64,000 nucleotides of DNA, taken from Pseudomonas sp. MN1F (lineage in GTDB: Bacteria; Pseudomonadota; Gammaproteobacteria; Pseudomonadales; Pseudomonadaceae). Below the pieces are notes generated by a model, which saw only the letters and a program-made list of their open reading frames with translations, made no database searches and was not told where the DNA came from. Both the position numbers and the translations under genes were made by a program. The stretch spans positions 1 through 64,000 of the forward strand of contig NZ_VZII01000014.1 in NCBI RefSeq assembly GCF_009391885.1, in the 5' to 3' direction. Of the stretch, positions 38,133-47,316 are shown piece by piece; the first letter of the stretch is position 1, and each line of letters starts with the position of its first letter.

Positions 38133-40286
38133 TCATTCTTCCTCGCGCTGCAACACCATCAGCAGCAACGACCGCCCCTTGACCTCGAAGGTGCTGTCGA
38201 ACTGCAGGTGTGGCGGCTTGCGCATCTCCGGCCGGTCGGTGTCGATCAGGCAGCTCCAGTAGTCGCCTTCCGGCACGGCCGGCAGCAGGAACGGCACCAC
38301 ATCATGGTGCGCGTTGAAGATCAGCAGCATGGTCGCCTCCGACCCGGGCCGTGCGATACCACTGACCTGGGCGCGGCCATCGATCAGCATGCCCAGGCAA
38401 CGGCCGTGCGGGTCTTCCCACTGCTCCACGCTCATCTCGCTGCCATCCGGCGCCAGCCAGGTCACGTCCTTGACCCCGATCGCCTCATTGTAATCCCCCA
38501 CCAAAAAGCGCGAGCGGCGCAGCACCGGGTAGGCCAGGCGCAGGCGGGTCAGGCGCTTGACGAAGGCCAGCAGCGCTTCACCCTCCTGGTCCAGGTCCCA
38601 GTTGACCCAGCCGATCTCGCTGTCCTGGCAGTAGGCGTTGTTATTGCCGTGCTGGGTGCGGCTGAATTCGTCGCCGGCGACGATCATCGGCGTGCCCTGG
38701 GCCAGCAGCAGGGTGGCGAAGAAGTTGCGCATCTGGCGCATGCGCAGTGCATTGATTTGAGGGTCATCGGTCGGGCCCTCGGCGCCGCAATTCCACGACA
38801 GGTTGTTGTCGGTGCCGTCCTGGTTGTTCTCGTCGTTGTCTTCGTTGTGCTTGCTGTTGTACGACACCAGGTCGCGCAGGGTGAAGCCATCGTGGGCGGT
38901 GATGAAGTTGACCGAGGAATATGGCCGGCGGCCACGGTTGTTGAACATGTCGCCCGAGGCGGTCATGCGGGCGGCGAAGTCGGCCAGCTGGCCCTCGTCG
39001 CCTTTCCAGAAGGCCCGTGCGGTATCGCGGAAACGGTCGTTCCATTCGGCCCAGCCCGGTGCGAAGTTACCGACTTGATAGCCGCCAGGGCCGCAGTCCC
39101 AGGGCTCGGCGATCAGCTTGACCTGGCTGAGCATCGGGTCCTGGCGGCAGGCCACGAGGAAACCGTGGCGCTCGCTGTAGCCGTCGTGATAACGGCCGAG
39201 GATGGTCGCCAGGTCGAAACGGAAACCGTCCACGCGCATTTCGCCAGCCCAGTAGCGCAGTGAGTCAGTGACCAATTGCAGCACCCGCGGGTGGCTGAGG
39301 TCGAGGGTGTTGCCGGTGCCGGAATCGTTGATGTAGAAGCGCTTGTCGTCGGGCATCAGGCGGTAGTACGAGACGTTGTCGATACCGCGCATGGACAGCG
39401 TCGGGCCGCGCTCGTTGCCTTCGGCGGTGTGGTTGTAGACCACGTCAAGGATCACCTCCAGGCCGGCGTCGTGCAGGTGCGCGACCATCTCCTTGAACTC
39501 GGCGATCTTGCCGCTGGCCAGGTATTTGGGGTGTGGCGCGAAGAAGGCGATGCTGTTGTAGCCCCAGTAATTGTTCAGGCCTTTGTCCAGCAGGTGCTGG
39601 TCGTTGACGAAGGCGTGAATGGGCAGCAGCTCGATGCTCGACACGCCCAGGTCCTTGATGTGCTTGAGCAGTTCATCGTTGGCCAGGCCGGCAAAGGTCC
39701 CACGCAGTGCTTCCGGTACCGCCGGGTGGCGCATGCTGATGCCGCGGGTGTGGGCTTCATAGATGATCGTGCGCTCCCAAGGCACCTGCACGCGCTGGTC
39801 GCGGCCCCAGGTGAAGGCCGGGTCGATGACCTTGCACTTGGGCACGAAAGGCGCGCTGTCGCGCTCGTCGAACGACAGGTCCCCATCGGGGTGGCCGATG
39901 GTGTAGCCGAACAGCGCCTCGGACCATTTCAGGCTGCCGACCAGTTGTTTGGCATAGGGGTCGATGAGCAGTTTGTTGGGGTTGAAGCGGTGGCCGTTTT
40001 CCGGCTCGTAAGGGCCGTACACGCGGTAACCGTAGACCAGCCCGGGATGAGCATCGGGCAGGTAGCCGTGGTAGATCTCATCGGTGTACTCGGGCAGTTC
40101 GATACGCTCGATTTCCTGCTCGCCGGTGGAGTCGAACAGGCACAGCTCGACCTTGGTGGCGTTGGCCGAGAACAGGGCGAAGTTGACCCCCAGGCCGTCC
40201 CAGGTGGCGCCGAGGGGGAAGGGCAGGCCTTCGCGGATGCGCGACGGGGCGACGGAGCGGGTTTTCTTCGGGGTGCGGGGGCTCAT
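38133..40286 (-). CDS. glgX: Glycogen debranching enzyme
   Basis: 717 residues. CBM48 (GVNFALFSANATKVELCLFD), then GH13_11 barrel: YNHTAEGNERGPTLSMRGID, nucleophile Asp in VDGFRFDLATILGR, acid Glu in LIAEPWDCGPGGYQVGNF and FITAHDGFTLRDLV. It hydrolyses alpha-1,6 branches of phosphorylase- or GlgE-derived glucan, giving linear chains for TreY. Last glucan gene of the minus-strand group, separated from the DUF2934 gene by a REP pair. Confidence 0.95.
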   Translation of the reverse strand: MSPRTPKKTRSVAPSRIREGLPFPLGATWDGLGVNFALFSANATKVELCLFDSTGEQEIERIELPEYTDEIYHGYLPDAHPGLVYGYRVYGPYEPENGHRFNPNKLLIDPYAKQLVGSLKWSEALFGYTIGHPDGDLSFDERDSAPFVPKCKVIDPAFTWGRDQRVQVPWERTIIYEAHTRGISMRHPAVPEALRGTFAGLANDELLKHIKDLGVSSIELLPIHAFVNDQHLLDKGLNNYWGYNSIAFFAPHPKYLASGKIAEFKEMVAHLHDAGLEVILDVVYNHTAEGNERGPTLSMRGIDNVSYYRLMPDDKRFYINDSGTGNTLDLSHPRVLQLVTDSLRYWAGEMRVDGFRFDLATILGRYHDGYSERHGFLVACRQDPMLSQVKLIAEPWDCGPGGYQVGNFAPGWAEWNDRFRDTARAFWKGDEGQLADFAARMTASGDMFNNRGRRPYSSVNFITAHDGFTLRDLVSYNSKHNEDNDENNQDGTDNNLSWNCGAEGPTDDPQINALRMRQMRNFFATLLLAQGTPMIVAGDEFSRTQHGNNNAYCQDSEIGWVNWDLDQEGEALLAFVKRLTRLRLAYPVLRRSRFLVGDYNEAIGVKDVTWLAPDGSEMSVEQWEDPHGRCLGMLIDGRAQVSGIARPGSEATMLLIFNAHHDVVPFLLPAVPEGDYWSCLIDTDRPEMRKPPHLQFDSTFEVKGRSLLLMVLQREEE

Positions 40287-40332
40287 GGCGGTCCTCGATT
40301 GGCCGTGATGGAGGGGATATTGCGCAGACCTG

Positions 40333-40432
40333 TGCCGGCCTCTTCGCGGCTAAAGCCGCTCCCACAGGGATTGCACTGAATTAGAAAGCAGTGGAGAACC
40401 TGTGGGAGCTGCTTTAGCCGCGAAAGGGCCGG
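40333..40432. repeat. Inverted pair of REP elements (BIME-like)
   Basis: GCCGGCCTCTTCGCGGCTAA with CCGCTCCCACAGG (40334-40367) and its inverted partner CCTGTGGGAGCTGCTTTAGC with CGCGAAAGGGCCGG (40399-40432). This head-to-head pair is typical of P. putida genomes and lies between the DUF2934 gene and glgX, where it may stabilise or attenuate the operon transcript. Confidence 0.85.
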
Positions 40433-40439
40433 AACAGGC

Positions 40440-40706
40440 TTAACCAGCAGTCGGCTTTTTCACTGCCCGAGGCTTCTTGGCCGCCACCGGTTTGCTGGCC
40501 CCAGGCAATGCCGCAGCCTTCGGCTCAGCTGCTACCTTGGGCTTGGCCGGTGCGCGCTTGCGCGGCGCTGCCTTGGGGGCCAGCGCCTCGGCTTCGGCAA
40601 GCTTGCGTGCCATGTCCCAGTGCCGTTCCTCCTGGCCCTCGGGCTTACCTTCCGATTCCCAGATCTGGTAAGCAAATTCGCGTACTCGTTTTTCTTCGAC
40701 ACTCAT
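40440..40706 (-). CDS. DUF2934 protein with lysine/alanine/proline-rich tail
   Basis: 88 residues from ATG 40706 (GGAG seven bases upstream; GTG 40709 also possible). Residues 1-40 are DUF2934 (EKRVREFAYQIWESEGKPEG, RHWDMARKLAEAEAL). The remaining half is basic and low-complexity (APRKRAPAKPKVAAEPKAAA ... AAKKPRAVKKPT), resembling histone H1-like or AlgP-type tails that can bind DNA. 17 bases after treY and thus within the trehalose operon. DUF2934 proteins often accompany glycogen genes; function unknown. Confidence 0.83.
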   Translation of the reverse strand: MSVEEKRVREFAYQIWESEGKPEGQEERHWDMARKLAEAEALAPKAAPRKRAPAKPKVAAEPKAAALPGASKPVAAKKPRAVKKPTAG

Positions 40707-40723
40707 CACGACGCTCCTGAATG

Positions 40724-43498
40724 CTATGCATGTTCAATCAACAGGTTGACTGGGAATTCCGCCAATACCGCGCTCAACATCAGCTCCCTTGTAGGGCTGA
40801 CAGCGGCACCGCCAAAAAGTCCAGTCCAAGTGGCAGGCGACAAGGCAAACGGCAGGATCACCCGGGTGTCGTCCCAGTTCTGTGCCGGGATCAACGGTGT
40901 AGTGGCGCCGCCGAGCAGGCCGCTGGCCAGGCGCGGGGCGACGACGATGACGCGTTGCTCTTCGCCCAGGCGGGCGAAGGCGATGACCTGGTCGGCATGC
41001 CGGCCTTGCACGTTCAGGGGCAGGTAGGCGCCCCGGCGGAACAGCTCGGCATGGGCCTGGCGGCAATCCAGCAACCGGGCGATCAGAGCCTGCTTGATGC
41101 GGCCGTCGCGCCAGTGCGCCAGCAGTTCGCCGGGCGTGGTGGCATCGTCCAGGGTGCGGCGCCTGCAAGCGTAGTCCACGGCACGGCGGTTGTCCGGGTC
41201 GACCAGGCTGAAATCCCAGTACTCGTTGCCCTGGTACAGGTCAGGCACACCCGGCACGGTCATGCGCAGCAGGCTCTGGACCAGGCCGTTGAGGGCGCCG
41301 GGGCAGGCGATCAGTTGTGCGGCATCGGCCAGCGACTGGCGCAGTTGCTGGTTTTGCCGATCCAGCAGCAAACCATCGACATAGGCGGCGCAGGCTGCCT
41401 CGTAGGCCTCGTTCGGCGCGCTCCAGCTGCTGCGCAGCTTGGCTTCGCGCAGGGCCTTCTGCTGCCATTGGCGGATGCGTTCGGCGTACTGGCGCAGCGC
41501 GTTGTCGTCGTGCAGGTCGAGGGTCAATGGCCAGCTGCCCAGCAACGTCTGCCATAACAGCAGTTCGTCGCCTGGGCTGGGCGCCACGCCGTCATCCAGT
41601 TGCTCGCGCAGCGGTGCGGCCAGCTCGCGCCAGTGCTCCACACGGCTGGCGAACCAGGGCCCGCGCTCACTCAGCACGGCCAGGCGGGCGCGGCTGTCCT
41701 CGCCACGCTTGTGGTCGTGGGTGGCGGTGGCCAGCAGGTTGTCGGGGAAATCGCGCAGACGCCGCTGGGCCTCGTTGTGGAAATGTTCGGGGCTGGCACT
41801 GAAGCGCTCGGCCTCAAAGCCCACGTCGTTACGCGACAGCAGCCGTGCCGAACGGTAGAAGGCGGTGTCCTCCACGGCCTTGGCGGCACTGGGTGCGGTG
41901 AGCTGCTGGAAGCGCACGCAGGCATGGCGCAGGTGCTTGCGTGGCCGGCCCGGTGGCATCTGGCGCCAGGGCTGGCCGCCGAGCCATTGCTCAAGCTGGT
42001 CGAGCAACGGCCAGTCGGCTTCGCCCAGGTCCTGGCGGGCATTGGCCAGGGCCTGCTGGAAGAAACGTTCGTCCTCGGCCGGGCGCCCGCAGGCGTTGAA
42101 ATAGGTGCGATACACCGGGTAATGCGCAACCAGCGCCTGCAGTGCGCGGCGGATCGCGCCGAGGGTCAGGTCGCGGGTCATCAGGTCGTCGCGGGCGACC
42201 TGCAACAGGGCCTGGGCTACGGACTCGCAATCGCCGGCCAGGCTGGCGTTGAGCACCAGGTGACGCGCCTGGCGCACTTCCTCGGGGAACCCTGGGCGCT
42301 CGCTGACCGTGGCCCACAACTCGGTCAAGGGTGCTTCGCCGGCCGGGTCGTGCTGCAGCAGCGACACCTGGTTCATGAACTCGTAGCCGGTGGTGCCGTC
42401 GGTAAGCCAGTCGCGGTGCAGGTGTTCATCGGCGCCGAGGATCTTTTCCACGTAGATCGGGAAGTGCTCCAGCGCGGCCTGCACCGGGCGCCTGGCGAGC
42501 AGGCTGTCGACCCGGCGACGCAGCTTGCGGCAGTAGCCGCGCGGGTCGGCCAGACCGTCGATATGGTCGATGCGCAGGCCGTCCACCAGGCCGCGTTCGA
42601 TCAGCTCGAACAGCTTGGCGTGGGTCGCCTCGAACACCACGGCACGCTCCACCCGCAGGCCGCCCAGTTCGTTGATGTCGAAGAAGCGCCGCCAGTTGAT
42701 GTCATCGGCGGCGGTGCGCCAGCTGGCCAGGCGATAGGTTTGGCGTTCAAGCAGCAGGTGCAGGCGCTTGAAGCCGGGTTCGCTGCGGCTGTCGAAGGCG
42801 TCCAGGGCCGACGCCAGGTCCGCGCCTTCACGCACCAGGCGCGCCAGTTCGGCGTGCAGGGGCAGGGCGTTTGCCAGTGGCTCAGGCGCCTCTCGCAGCG
42901 CGGTGAAATGCTCGGCCAGGGCCTTCAGCGCAGGCTCAGGGCTCTGCGCGAGGATCCAGCCATAATCCAGCGGGCAGATCGGGAAGCGGTGCTGATAGTG
43001 GGCGATCTGCAACAAGCCCGATTGCTTGTCGAACTGCAGCGGGATTTCGCCGTTCTTCAGCGCCGCGCCATAGTCGCTGCCAAGGAACGGCAGCAGCAAC
43101 TGGCCGGCCAGCAGTGGGTCACTGGAGTGCCACTGGATGTCGAAGAACTCCGCATAGGGGCTGCGTCGGCCCCAGGCCAGCAAGCTCTGCCACCAGGGGT
43201 TGTCGGCGCCGCCCACGGCCATGTGGTTGGACACGGTGTCGAGGATCAGCCCCATGCCATGCTGGCGCAGCGCAGCCACCAGCCGTTGCAACGCTGCCTC
43301 GCCACCGAGCTCAGGGTTGACGCAGGTCGGGTCGACCACGTCGTAACCGTGGCGCGAGCCGGCGCGGGCCTTGAGGATCGGCGAGGCATACAGGTGGCTG
43401 ATACCCAGCTGGGCGAAATACGGCACCAGTGGCACGGCGTCATCGAGGCTGAAGTCGCTGTGAAATTGCAGGCGCAGCGTCGCTGTCAGTGGCTTCAT
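40724..43498 (-). CDS. treY: Maltooligosyltrehalose synthase
   Basis: 924 residues, a normal size for GH13_26. The start ATLRLQFHSDFSLDDAVPLV is typical. Catalytic Asp in VDGLRIDHIDGLADPRGY, Glu in IYVEKILGADE, and Asp in ATATHDHKRGEDSRARL. It isomerises the reducing-end glucose of a maltodextrin to an alpha,alpha-1,1 link, giving maltooligosyltrehalose for TreZ. Overlaps malQ by four bases. Confidence 0.95.
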   Translation of the reverse strand: MKPLTATLRLQFHSDFSLDDAVPLVPYFAQLGISHLYASPILKARAGSRHGYDVVDPTCVNPELGGEAALQRLVAALRQHGMGLILDTVSNHMAVGGADNPWWQSLLAWGRRSPYAEFFDIQWHSSDPLLAGQLLLPFLGSDYGAALKNGEIPLQFDKQSGLLQIAHYQHRFPICPLDYGWILAQSPEPALKALAEHFTALREAPEPLANALPLHAELARLVREGADLASALDAFDSRSEPGFKRLHLLLERQTYRLASWRTAADDINWRRFFDINELGGLRVERAVVFEATHAKLFELIERGLVDGLRIDHIDGLADPRGYCRKLRRRVDSLLARRPVQAALEHFPIYVEKILGADEHLHRDWLTDGTTGYEFMNQVSLLQHDPAGEAPLTELWATVSERPGFPEEVRQARHLVLNASLAGDCESVAQALLQVARDDLMTRDLTLGAIRRALQALVAHYPVYRTYFNACGRPAEDERFFQQALANARQDLGEADWPLLDQLEQWLGGQPWRQMPPGRPRKHLRHACVRFQQLTAPSAAKAVEDTAFYRSARLLSRNDVGFEAERFSASPEHFHNEAQRRLRDFPDNLLATATHDHKRGEDSRARLAVLSERGPWFASRVEHWRELAAPLREQLDDGVAPSPGDELLLWQTLLGSWPLTLDLHDDNALRQYAERIRQWQQKALREAKLRSSWSAPNEAYEAACAAYVDGLLLDRQNQQLRQSLADAAQLIACPGALNGLVQSLLRMTVPGVPDLYQGNEYWDFSLVDPDNRRAVDYACRRRTLDDATTPGELLAHWRDGRIKQALIARLLDCRQAHAELFRRGAYLPLNVQGRHADQVIAFARLGEEQRVIVVAPRLASGLLGGATTPLIPAQNWDDTRVILPFALSPATWTGLFGGAAVSPTRELMLSAVLAEFPVNLLIEHA

Positions 43499-45564
43499 CG
43501 GTCACGCTCCCAGGCTTGTTCGCGGGCCTGGGCCAGCAGTTCAAGGCGCCGTGCGGCGTCTTCGTCGTCGAGCAGTTGGCGCACCGGCGCGGCGAAGCGC
43601 CGGCGCCAGTTGGGGTGGCCGCTGGTGGTGCCGGGCAGGTTGGGCTGCTCGTCGCTGCCGAGCAGGTCTTCCAGCGGGATCAGCACCAACGGGGCGCGGG
43701 TGTGGCCGACGTAACGGATGGCGGCATCGATCAGTGCGTCGTTGTCCGCTTGCGGGCCGTAGTTGGCTTCCAGGGTGCGGCGCAGGCCTTCGCACTCCTT
43801 CTGCCGTGCGTGGCGCCAGTGCAATTCAGTGGCGGCGTCGATCAGTTGCAGGCGCTGGCTCCAGTCGATGTCGCGGCTTTGCAGCCAACCGGCCAGTGGC
43901 GCCAGGTCGTGGGTGCCGGTGGTGGCCAGGGCGTCGTCCGGCCAGTCGAGGATCGGCTTGAAGTGGCCGGGCTGGGTCTGCTCGAAAGGCAGCACGCGCA
44001 TGCCCAGCACGGCCTTGGCCGCCAGCTGCTCGCGCAGGCCTTCGGGCACGGTGCCGAGGTCTTCGCCGAGGATGATCGCCTGGTGGCGCACCGACTCCAG
44101 GGCCAGCAGGCGCAGCAAGTCTTGCAGCGGGTAGTCGAGGTAGGCGCCCTCGTCGGGCTTGCAGCCACGGGGGATCAGCCACAGCCGGCGCAGGCCCATC
44201 ACATGGTCGATGCGCAGGCCACCGGCATGGGCCAGGTTGGCCCGCAGCATTTCGATGAAGGCGCGGTAGCCGTTGCGCTTGAGGCCTTCGGGGGAGAAGG
44301 CGCAGATGCCCCAGTCCTGGCCCGCGCGGTTGAGTATGTCGGGTGGGGCGCCGACCTTGAGGTTGGCCAGCAGTTCGTCCTGGCGGCTCCAGGCTTGGCT
44401 ACCGGCGCCGTCGGCACCCACTGCCAGGTCGGCGATCAGGCCGATAGCCATGCCGTTGCTGCGCGCGGCGTGCTGAGCGCGTTGCAGGCTGCGTTCGGTC
44501 AGCCACTGGCAGAACGCGTGGAATTCGATCTTGGCCGGGTAGGCGTTGGCAAAGGCTTCGACTTCCGGGTGGTACGGGTCGTGCCAGGTGCTGGGCCAGT
44601 TGCGCCAGTCGGCGCCCAGGCCGTGTTCGACGGCTTGCGCCTGCAGCACTTCGAAGCGGCAGTGGTGTTCCAGGGCCTGGCCGCGGGCCTCACGGAAGCT
44701 GTCGAAGTCCTTGCGCAGCGGGTGGTCGGCCTGGCTGAAGTCCTGGTACAGCGCTTCAAGCAGGCGCAGGCGGGCGTCGGCGGCGCGGGGCCAGTCCACC
44801 AGCGGGCGCTGCTCCAGGTCTTCGAGCACCTGCTCCAGGCCACAGGCTTCGATCGCCATGCGCACGGCACGCTCGCCCAGCAGCGTGCCGGGGCTGGCGT
44901 ACAGGGTGTTGAGCAGCAGGCGGCTGGACGGCGAGTAGGGACTGTAGTGTTGCTGGTCGGCGGCCGACAGGGCATGGATCGGGCTGATCGCCAGGGCATC
45001 GGCGCCGCGTTCGGCGGCGCTGCGCGCCAGTTGTTCCAGGGCCAGGCAGTCACCGTAACCACCATCGCCGCTGCGGCGCAGGCTGTAGAGCTGCACCGCC
45101 AGGCCCCAGCAGCGTGGCGGCGGTTCGCTGACGGCGTCGGCCAGGCTGTAGCAGCGCGGCGGTGCCACGGCGAGGGTGAAGCTGCGGTCGTTGATCTGCA
45201 ACAGGTGATAGCCCACCGGCAGCCCGCCGGGCAGGTTGCCTTGGGCATCGAGGGTGAGGTACTGCAGGCGGTTGCTTTCCAGGGTACAGCGCACGGCGCT
45301 GCCCGGCGGGAAGTAGCGCCGCAAGGGCAGCGGCTGGTCAAGGTCGGCGGTGATCAGCGGGGGCAGGTGTTCGGCGTCCTCGGCGGCCTCCACGGCCTGC
45401 AGGCTGGCCTGGATGGCAGCCTCGTCGTCGGCGGGATGGCCCAGGCCTTCGAGGACCTTGCGCAGGACCTCGTCACTGACCTGCTGCGGCCGGTTGTTAG
45501 CGTCGATCCAGTCGCGGGCCAGCCCTACGCGGGCGGCCAGTCGGTGCAAGGCGGTTTCGCTCAT
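43495..45564 (-). CDS. malQ: 4-alpha-glucanotransferase (amylomaltase)
   Basis: 689 residues, GH77. Motifs are LYSLRRSGDGGYGDCLAL, nucleophile Asp in GLRIDHVMGLRRLWLIPRG, acid Glu in AIILGEDLGTVPEGL, and TTGTHDLAPLAGW. It disproportionates maltodextrins, adjusting chain length for TreY. The four-base overlaps with treZ and treY mark translational coupling. Confidence 0.95.
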   Translation of the reverse strand: MSETALHRLAARVGLARDWIDANNRPQQVSDEVLRKVLEGLGHPADDEAAIQASLQAVEAAEDAEHLPPLITADLDQPLPLRRYFPPGSAVRCTLESNRLQYLTLDAQGNLPGGLPVGYHLLQINDRSFTLAVAPPRCYSLADAVSEPPPRCWGLAVQLYSLRRSGDGGYGDCLALEQLARSAAERGADALAISPIHALSAADQQHYSPYSPSSRLLLNTLYASPGTLLGERAVRMAIEACGLEQVLEDLEQRPLVDWPRAADARLRLLEALYQDFSQADHPLRKDFDSFREARGQALEHHCRFEVLQAQAVEHGLGADWRNWPSTWHDPYHPEVEAFANAYPAKIEFHAFCQWLTERSLQRAQHAARSNGMAIGLIADLAVGADGAGSQAWSRQDELLANLKVGAPPDILNRAGQDWGICAFSPEGLKRNGYRAFIEMLRANLAHAGGLRIDHVMGLRRLWLIPRGCKPDEGAYLDYPLQDLLRLLALESVRHQAIILGEDLGTVPEGLREQLAAKAVLGMRVLPFEQTQPGHFKPILDWPDDALATTGTHDLAPLAGWLQSRDIDWSQRLQLIDAATELHWRHARQKECEGLRRTLEANYGPQADNDALIDAAIRYVGHTRAPLVLIPLEDLLGSDEQPNLPGTTSGHPNWRRRFAAPVRQLLDDEDAARRLELLAQAREQAWERDR

Positions 45565-47303
45565 GGGTGCTCCTGGCCAGGTGGAAACAGGCTGACCACG
45601 CAGCTGTAGGCGGACAGCGCAGTATCTGGGTGGGTGGTGTCGCTGCTGTCGAACAGGCGCCGTTCTGCGGCGGGCAGTGCCACTGCCTGCGGCGCGGCGG
45701 CCAGGTTCAGGTCGATGCGCAGGGTGCTGCCATCACCCAGGCGCCAGCGTGCGGTCAGGGCCTTTTCGCCCAGCACCTCTGCGCCCAGGGCGCGGCTGCC
45801 GGGCAAGTGGGGGATGATGTGACGCTGGCGCAGGTCGAGCAGCTGGTGGTAAAGGCCATGCCAGCCGGCGAGGACCTCCTTGTTTTGCGGCCGCGATGCC
45901 TCGAAGGTCTGCTGGGCATTGGGGTCGGGTATGTGTTCGCGCTGCTCGGCGTCGGTGAACGCCTTGAAGTGGGCGAATTCGCCCCGGCGGCCCTCGCGCA
46001 CGGCATCGGCCAACGCATCGTGGAAGTCGGTGAAGAACAGGAACGGCCGGCAGCTGCCATCGTCATCGCCCATGAACAGCAACGGGATCATCGGTGCCAG
46101 CAGCAACAGGCCGGTGGCCGCACGCAAGGCCGCTGGCGGGCACAGGCGGGTCAGGCGCTCGCCCAGGGCGCGGTTGCCGATCTGGTCATGGTTCTGCAGG
46201 AACAGCACGAAGGCACTCGGCGCCAGGTGCCCGCTGGGTTCGCCGCGTGGTGTGCCGTGGCGGTTGGCCTGGCCCTGGAACACGAAGCCTTCGGACAGGC
46301 AGCGGGCCAGTTTGTCGATGGGCTGTTCCTGATAGTCGGCGTAATAGCCTTCGGTTTCACCGGTCAGCAGCACATGCAAGGCGTTGTGGCCGTCGTCGTT
46401 CCACTGGGCATCGAAACCCTGTTCGAGCAGCGAGGCCTGGTTGTGCTCGTTCTCCAGCACCAGCCACACATGCCGGCCAGGTTCGACGGCGGCGCGCACC
46501 CGTTGCGCCAGCTCGACCAGGAAGTCGGGCTGGTCGATGGCATGCACCGCATCCAGGCGCAGGCCGTCGCAGCGGTAGTCGCACAGCCACATCAGGGCGT
46601 TCTGGATGAAGTACTCGCGCACTTCGCGGCGGCGAAAATCGATGGCGGCGCCCCAAGGCGTCTGGCGGTCTTCGCGGAAGAACGGGCTGGCGTACTGGTG
46701 CAGGTAATTGCCGTCAGGGCCGAAGTGGTTGTAGACCACATCAATCATCACCATCAGCCCCTGGCCGTGGGCGTGATCCACCAGCGCGCACAGCTGCTCG
46801 GGGCTGCCGTAGCTGTGTTGCGGTGCAAAGGGCAGCACACCGTCGTAGCCCCAGTTGCGCTCACCGGGGAACTGGCCCAGCGGCATCAGCTCAATGGCGC
46901 TGATGCCCAGTTCGGCGAGCCTGGGCAGCTGCCGGGCGACGCCCTGGTAGCCTTCGAGCACGCCGACGTGCAGCTCCTGGATCACCGCTTCGTGCCAAGG
47001 CCGGCCTTGCCAGGGGTGCTGCCAGGCGTAGGCGCCGACATCCACCACCTGGCTCGGCCCATGCACGCCTTCGGGCTGATAGCGCGACGCTGGGTCGGCC
47101 ACCTGCAGTGTGCCGTCGATGCGGTAGTGATAGCGGTCGCCGGCCTGGCACGCGGCAACCGCCGTGTACCAGCCGTCGTCTTCGGGCTGCAGCTCGATGG
47201 CGGGCTGCTGCTCCAGTTCCAGGCTCACGCTGCGCGCATCTGGCGCCCATAGGGCGAAGCGCGCCGACGTGGCGTCCAGGAGGTGTGCGCCATGTCTGTG
47301 CAT
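45561..47303 (-). CDS. treZ: Maltooligosyltrehalose trehalohydrolase
   Basis: 580 residues. N-terminal CBM48-like domain (ARFALWAPDARSVSLELE), then GH13_10 barrel with VIQELHVGVLEGYQGVARQL, catalytic Asp in CDGLRLDAVHAI, Glu in VLENEHNQASLL and FLQNHDQIGNRALGERL. It cuts trehalose off the end made by TreY. Second gene of the glgA-treZ-malQ-treY set. Confidence 0.95.
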   Translation of the reverse strand: MHRHGAHLLDATSARFALWAPDARSVSLELEQQPAIELQPEDDGWYTAVAACQAGDRYHYRIDGTLQVADPASRYQPEGVHGPSQVVDVGAYAWQHPWQGRPWHEAVIQELHVGVLEGYQGVARQLPRLAELGISAIELMPLGQFPGERNWGYDGVLPFAPQHSYGSPEQLCALVDHAHGQGLMVMIDVVYNHFGPDGNYLHQYASPFFREDRQTPWGAAIDFRRREVREYFIQNALMWLCDYRCDGLRLDAVHAIDQPDFLVELAQRVRAAVEPGRHVWLVLENEHNQASLLEQGFDAQWNDDGHNALHVLLTGETEGYYADYQEQPIDKLARCLSEGFVFQGQANRHGTPRGEPSGHLAPSAFVLFLQNHDQIGNRALGERLTRLCPPAALRAATGLLLLAPMIPLLFMGDDDGSCRPFLFFTDFHDALADAVREGRRGEFAHFKAFTDAEQREHIPDPNAQQTFEASRPQNKEVLAGWHGLYHQLLDLRQRHIIPHLPGSRALGAEVLGEKALTARWRLGDGSTLRIDLNLAAAPQAVALPAAERRLFDSSDTTHPDTALSAYSCVVSLFPPGQEHP

Positions 47304-47316
47304 CTTCGAACCCCGC

